Positions 59,901-64,000 of a stretch of DNA of 64,000 nucleotides are shown one piece after another. Origin of the DNA: Rhabdonatronobacter sediminivivens (GTDB lineage: Bacteria; Pseudomonadota; Alphaproteobacteria; Rhodobacterales; Rhodobacteraceae); NCBI RefSeq assembly GCF_013415485.1, contig NZ_JACBXS010000007.1:86079-150078 (forward strand). Reading direction: 5' to 3'. Within the stretch, counting starts at the first letter, position 1, and the number at the start of each line of letters is the position of its first letter. The translations under genes were made by a program, and so were the position numbers. Below the pieces are notes generated by a model, which was given only the letters and a program-made list of their open reading frames with translations, was not told where the DNA came from and did no database searches.

Positions 59901-60994
59901 TCCTCCAGGTGCCAGCCGGTGCGGGCCTCGAAGGCGGGGTTGACCCATTCGATCCGCGAATCCAGCCCGATCACCATGACCAGATCGGTCATCCGCCGGG
60001 CGATCAGGCCCAGCCGCTCTGCCTCTCGTGTGAGGCGCCATTCCTCGGTGATGTCACGGGAGACAAAGACATAGCCCGGCGGCCTGTCCGGGCGGTGCGA
60101 GGCGCGCGGCGAAACCGTCAGCGCGTATCGTCGCCGCCCCCGGGGCGTGTTCACCCAGAACGGATGCGGCCCCGACCGCCCATGGGCATCAACCTCGGCC
60201 ATGGCGCGGCGGTTCAGCGCGGCAATGTCGGGGGGATTGGCTTCTTCCGGGGTGCGCCCGATCAGCTTGTCGCGCGGGGTCATCATCTGGCCGGGATCGG
60301 CGGTATGCACGTCCAGAACGCGGCCTTCGGCATCCACCTCAAGCACCAGTTCCTGAAGGGAGCCGAGGGTCGTTTTCAGATGGTCATGGGCTTCGGCCAG
60401 TTCGGCGCGGGTGGCGGCGGTCTGTGCGGCCTCATCGATGCGGGTGAGCGCGGCGCCAATGCCATCGGCCACCGATTGGAGCGGGGAGAGGGCTTCGGCG
60501 CAGAGCCGGTGGCGCTTCGTGCGGGCTTCGAAGGCCAGGGCCGCGGTGACCTGCGCGCCAGTCCTGACGGGAAGCAGAAAAAGCGCCTGCACGCCCAGCC
60601 GCTGCAGCGGCGCCTTTTCCGAGCGATGATCGGGCAGGGCGCCCACATCAGCGATGCTGACCGGAGTGCCGGCCTGCAGCTGTTCAAGCCATCCGGCCAT
60701 GACCGCATCCGGCAGGGCACCCTGCGACAGACAGCCTGCATCGACCCCGGCGCCCTGCCAGGCATGCGCCTGGGCAACGCGCGTCTGCCCCGCCTGCACG
60801 ATGCTGCGCAGGACAGGGGCGTGATCCATTCCGCAGAACCGTCCCAGCCGCGCCAGCGCCGACGCGATGCACTTGTCCAGCCCTTCGGGCCTGGCACGCA
60901 GAAGCTCCCCCAGCAGGTCCACCACCAGACCCAGCATCTGCTCCCGCCGATAGGCCCCGGACGGTTGCGGCTCAGTTGGAAGGGCAGCTTGCAC
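56942..60994 (-). CDS. Hybrid histidine kinase with GAF-like and multiple PAS domains
   Basis: About 1350 residues, with no clear membrane segment. An N-terminal GAF-like region (about 20-180) is followed by a PAS array including two near-duplicate PAS_3 modules ([27 protein letters not shown] and [28 protein letters not shown]) and a PAS_7-like domain. The HisKA domain has H986 in [20 protein letters not shown], then the ATPase domain ([35 protein letters not shown]) and a receiver with D1269 in [12 protein letters not shown]. The start is uncertain: GTG at 60994 with AGAGG upstream was chosen; TTG at 61015 and ATG at 60937 are alternatives. It is convergent with the previous hybrid kinase. 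Confidence 0.88.
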   Translation of the reverse strand: [1350 protein letters not shown]

Positions 60995-61220
60995 GGCACC
61001 TCTGTGTGACAGCAATCGGATCGACGCGGTGGCCGGGGTCGGTCCATCAGATGAAATATGTCTGGTCGACTCGATGGACGCGGCCCACTCCTCGCCGCTT
61101 ACCCTACGCCTTGAGGGTTAAGAAAGCGCTAATTCCGCGACGCGCACAGGGGTGTCAACCCGCCCGTGATTCAGGGGGCTGCGCGGGTGGGGCTGGCCCG
61201 CGTGGACACGCGGGGCCCGG

Positions 61221-62018
61221 CTATTCCTGCACCGCTGCGGCAAGCGAGGTCAGCGTATCTGCACCGCCGCTGGCAACGACCGTGTAGTTGAGCTGATCGC
61301 CGCTCCAATACGCCATGCGGTCGTCTTCGAAGCGCGCGACGCGGAACACATAGTCGGGCTGCGTGGCACGGCGCGGGGTCATCGAGACGGTGACGCGCTC
61401 ATCCTCGGCGTTGCGGTAGTAGAAGATCGCGTAGGGTTCATTGTCCACGACCACCAGCCGGGCCGAATCGATCTCATAGCCCAGACGTTCCAGCCGGGGG
61501 CTTTCGATCCTTTGCTGCATCTCGTTCGACAGCCAGGCCAGGGCTTCGGTCATCTGGTCGCCGCCGAATTCCGCGCGCTGATGGGCAGCGTGGACATAGG
61601 CGTAATGCCCCGCCAGCGTCGGACCGACAAATCCGGGCGGCAGTTCGGCCATCATCGATGACCCCGTCCCGTAGAACGCATGCGCCCCCCAACCGGCGGC
61701 AAAGATTGCCACGCTGGCGGCCAGCTGCCTCAGCCGCGGCCCCAGAAGAAAGGCCCGCATCCGGCGCCGCTCCAGCCGGGCGGCCAACTGGCGCTCCAGT
61801 GCGGCGATCTTCAGGTTTGGCGGCAGCGTGTCGGCGCTGCGCGCACTCTCGTGCAGCAGATTGTCGAAATGGCGCCACTGGGCCACGCTGTCGCGGGCTT
61901 CGGGGTCGCGGGCCAAACGCGCTTCGACCCTGGCCATGTCCTCGGGCGGCAAGGTGCCGTCCACATAGGCCATCAGTTCCATGTCATCTGCCGGGTCCCG
62001 GCGATCTGGCGGGTTCAT
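61221..62018 (-). CDS. Membrane anti-sigma factor (putative)
   Basis: A 265-residue protein with an N-terminal anti-sigma-like helical region (ELMAYVDGTLPPEDMARVEARLARDPEARDSVAQWRHFDNLLHE), one membrane segment near residues 98-115 (LRQLAASVAIFAAGWGAHAFYG) and a periplasmic C-terminal domain. It lacks the HxxxCxxC zinc motif. The ATG overlaps the ECF sigma stop by 4 bases, the usual arrangement for a cognate pair. Confidence 0.82.
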   Translation of the reverse strand: MNPPDRRDPADDMELMAYVDGTLPPEDMARVEARLARDPEARDSVAQWRHFDNLLHESARSADTLPPNLKIAALERQLAARLERRRMRAFLLGPRLRQLAASVAIFAAGWGAHAFYGTGSSMMAELPPGFVGPTLAGHYAYVHAAHQRAEFGGDQMTEALAWLSNEMQQRIESPRLERLGYEIDSARLVVVDNEPYAIFYYRNAEDERVTVSMTPRRATQPDYVFRVARFEDDRMAYWSGDQLNYTVVASGGADTLTSLAAAVQE

Positions 62019-62530
62019 GACTCTTCCCCTTTGCGTTTCAATAAGGACAGTTTGCCGCTGCCCATGCCCTGCACGATCCCGCGCAGCGCCGCGCGGCCCC
62101 GGGCCAGCCGTGACATGAAGGTGCCCAGCGGCACATCCAGGGTGCGGGCGGCTTCGGTATAGCTCATCTCGCGCAGGGCGATCAGGATGATCGGCAGGCG
62201 CTGTGCCTCGGGCAACTGATCCAGCGCGCCCAGCACCTGCTTCAGTTCCAGTTGCGTGTGCTGGCACTCGCGGGCCAGCGGCTCGGGCAGGTCAGCGGCG
62301 GCATCATTGCGGGTGCGCGCGCGCCGCAGGTCGCTGACATGGGTGTTGTGCAGGATCCGGAACAGCCAGGGCCGCAGATCGGTGCCGGGCTGGAAGGTGT
62401 CGGCCTTGGCGATGGCCTTGACCAGCGTTTCCTGCACCAGATCATCGGCGGCCACCGGGTCACGGGTCAGCACCAGCGCATAGCGGCGCAGGCTTCCGAC
62501 ATGGGAATGCAATTCGGACTTCAGTGTCAT
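62015..62530 (-). CDS. ECF-family RNA polymerase sigma factor
   Basis: A 171-residue group 4 sigma factor. Region 2 is RRYALVLTRDPVAADDLVQETLVKAI then RPWLFRILHNTHVSDLRR; region 4 is LDQLPEAQRLPIILIALREMSYTEAARTLDVPLGTFMSRLARGRAALR. It should redirect RNA polymerase to a stress regulon when its anti-sigma partner releases it. The ATG at 62530 with GGAAAG upstream was preferred to the ATG at 62542. Confidence 0.92.
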   Translation of the reverse strand: MTLKSELHSHVGSLRRYALVLTRDPVAADDLVQETLVKAIAKADTFQPGTDLRPWLFRILHNTHVSDLRRARTRNDAAADLPEPLARECQHTQLELKQVLGALDQLPEAQRLPIILIALREMSYTEAARTLDVPLGTFMSRLARGRAALRGIVQGMGSGKLSLLKRKGEES

Positions 62531-62676
62531 GTCACTTTCCATCGGGATTTTACCCACATACGCACCAGCGCGGGGTTTCATCCGGAAAAATCGTGCAACG
62601 GGTCAGAAAATCTTTGCCGCGCCCCGGGATGAAACCCGCCGTCCGCGCGTATTCCGGTCAGCAACAGGAGTTGACC

Positions 62677-63672
62677 ATGGCGAACCAGCTGATTGTCCGG
62701 CCGCAAGTGCCTGCAACGCGGCCCCAGACCACAGTCGCAGGCGTGATCTTCGGAACCAGGCCGCGGATCATCATCAAGCGCAGCGTCCTCTATCTGGCCA
62801 CGGCGCTGGTGCTCTATTTCGCGGTGATCGGAAACCTGATGCACCGGATCGATGCCGATCTGGCCTTCATGCCCGAAACCCCCGTCGAAAACGGCAGCCA
62901 CGCCGTGAACATGGCCGAGGCGCTGATCCTGCGCGAAACCGTCGAGAACCGCTGGACGGCGAATGACCCGCTTTTCTTTCCGACGGCGTTCCATGACAAC
63001 ATGCCCAATTATCAGCGCGGCATGATGCGCGCGATCAGCCGCTTCACCATGGAGTTGGAAAACCAGATCGCGCGGCTGCGGGGGTCATCGGCCATCGACC
63101 GTGACCTGGAGCGCGCGGTGGGGCTGCTGCAGTTTCCGACCGATGTGTGGCTCTTTGACTTCGACCAGTCGTTCCTGCCAATCCAGCCCGCCGACACCCA
63201 GTATGAGGCTGCGGCGCGCGCGCTGCGCTCGTTCAACACCCGGGTGTCACTGGGCATGGCCGTGTTCGAAACCCGCGCCGATGCCCTGGCCCTGACTGTG
63301 GAGCGGATGGCGGGGGAACTGGGCTCACGCGCAGCGATCGTGGACGACCATGTGAGCGGCGACGGGTTCATCATCGACTTCGTGTCCGACGACATCTTCT
63401 ATTTCAACAAGGGGATGGCCTATGCGAGCTATCTGCTGCTGCGCGAACTGGGCCGCGATTTCGAGGATGTGATCCGCGCCCAGGGGTTGACCCGGGTCTG
63501 GCAGCAGGGGCTGGAAAGCCTGCGCGAGGCGTCGCAGCAAAAGCCGCTGATCGTGCTCAACGGGTCAGGTGCGAACAGTTTCCTGGCCAACCACCTGCAC
63601 CTGCAGGGTTTCTATCTGAAACGTGCGATCCTGCAGCTTGACGAGGTTGCCCGCGTGATCCGCGCCAACTGA
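62677..63672 (+). CDS. DUF2333 family membrane protein
   Basis: A 331-residue protein with one N-terminal membrane segment (SVLYLATALVLYFAVIGNLM, about residues 37-56) and a large periplasmic domain (ENRWTANDPLFFPTAFHDNMPNYQRGMMRAISRFTMELENQIAR, FYFNKGMAYASYLLLRELGRDFE), matching the DUF2333 family of unknown function. AGGAG lies 6 bases before the ATG. It is divergent from the ECF sigma gene and may be one of its targets, from position only. Confidence 0.8.
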   Translation: MANQLIVRPQVPATRPQTTVAGVIFGTRPRIIIKRSVLYLATALVLYFAVIGNLMHRIDADLAFMPETPVENGSHAVNMAEALILRETVENRWTANDPLFFPTAFHDNMPNYQRGMMRAISRFTMELENQIARLRGSSAIDRDLERAVGLLQFPTDVWLFDFDQSFLPIQPADTQYEAAARALRSFNTRVSLGMAVFETRADALALTVERMAGELGSRAAIVDDHVSGDGFIIDFVSDDIFYFNKGMAYASYLLLRELGRDFEDVIRAQGLTRVWQQGLESLREASQQKPLIVLNGSGANSFLANHLHLQGFYLKRAILQLDEVARVIRAN

Positions 63673-63908
63673 TCCATCCACCCGCCCTGTTGCCCTGGCC
63701 CCGGCGCGCCCCGCGCGCCGGGGTTTGTTGTGCAGGACAGCCCTGTGACCCGCCGCTCGGGGCCGCAGTTCAGGGCCGGGGCCTGTGCCAGCCCCGTCCT
63801 CGTGGCTCAGCCCGCTGCCGCGCCACTTGCACCCCGTCACACCGCACCCCGCGCGCCCCTCGCGCCGCAGATGCGTGGTCTGGCGCGGGATTGAGTGCAG
63901 CCCAGCCC
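63673..63908. other. Intergenic region, no gene seen
   Basis: After the DUF2333 gene comes a terminator and then GC-rich sequence with only incidental open frames, leading into the tandem repeat that runs off the window. No RNA gene or conserved protein is visible. Confidence 0.5.
63699..63729 (+). terminator. Rho-independent terminator after the DUF2333 gene
   Basis: A 10-bp stem (CCCCGGCGCG / CGCGCCGGGG) with a 5-base loop is followed by TTTGTT, 27 bases after the stop codon. Confidence 0.75.
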
Positions 63909-64000
63909 GAGGGGCGGGGGATGCCGAGGGGCGGGGGATGCCGAGGGGCGGGGGATGCCGAGGGGCGGGGGATGCCGAGGGGCGGGGGATGCCGAGGGGC
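63909..64000. repeat. 17-bp G-rich tandem repeat at window edge
   Basis: Five exact copies of GAGGGGCGGGGGATGCC start at 63909, 63926, 63943, 63960 and 63977, and a sixth is cut by the window end after 7 bases. The copies are identical, which points to recent expansion or slippage. Confidence 0.95.

Overview
This 64 kb window is high-GC chromosomal DNA from an alphaproteobacterium, almost certainly a marine-type member of the Rhodobacteraceae (Roseobacter/Rhodobacter relatives). The evidence is the gene content and order: an rplU with a long helix-hairpin-helix tail next to rpmA, an alphaproteobacterial SspB, a lepB-rnc-era-DUF1491 operon, mreBCD-mrdA-rodA, a murB-ftsQ-ftsA-ftsZ-lpxC-bamD-recN string, and a DMSP demethylase gene (dmdA) beside acuI with a divergent GntR-family regulator. 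No species assignment is attempted. Most genes are housekeeping, tightly packed and often overlap by 1-8 bases (ATGA, GTGA, TAATG), so many start sites are fixed by the upstream stop codon.

Layout. 0-1.5 kb: pntB, with a terminator. 1.6-4.8 kb: a lone phage/GTA-like tail-spike gene downstream of tRNA-Gly(GCC). 4.9-12.4 kb: metallophosphoesterase, GNAT acetyltransferase, rpmA-rplU, fumC, sspB, pgk, a J-domain protein divergent from bolA, and a DUF4177 protein. 12.8-14.5 kb: a two-gene unit of unknown function with lower GC (a 273-residue unknown protein and a pentapeptide/TPR protein with exact 150-bp repeats). 14.6-17.4 kb: gatB, a lytic-transglycosylase-like lipoprotein, tRNA-Cys(GCA) and the DUF1491 gene that ends the next operon. 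17.4-26.5 kb: lepB-rnc-era, a GhrA-like dehydrogenase and the mre/mrd elongation operon, all on the minus strand.

26.7-31.1 kb: a DUF2182-DUF1326-dmdA-acuI operon facing a FadR-type GntR regulator across a promoter that carries two near-identical 15-bp palindromes. This is the clearest regulatory unit in the window. 31.4-38.3 kb: maeB (malic enzyme with phosphotransacetylase-like tail) divergent from a nucleoside-salvage operon cdd-deoA-deoB-add-upp. 38.4-49.4 kb: SPOR-domain protein, murB, ftsQ, ftsA, ftsZ, terminator, lpxC, bamD, recN and a small lipoprotein; ddl is absent from its usual place before ftsQ. 49.4-51.8 kb: periplasmic amidase and a DsbA-family oxidoreductase. 51.8-61.0 kb: a signalling cluster with a 75-residue orphan protein, a single-domain response regulator overlapping a MarR gene, and two very large PAS-rich hybrid histidine kinases. 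61.2-63.7 kb: anti-sigma/ECF sigma pair divergent from a DUF2333 gene. The window ends inside a G-rich 17-bp tandem repeat.

The least explained elements are the 12.8-14.5 kb gene pair, the orphan tail spike, the DUF2182-DUF1326 pair embedded in the DMSP operon, and a bipartite 3' element (AAATACTCCGGGG followed by a GGGGCAGCGCCCC hairpin) found downstream of two unrelated genes. No insertion sequence, CRISPR array, complete prophage or rRNA gene was seen.
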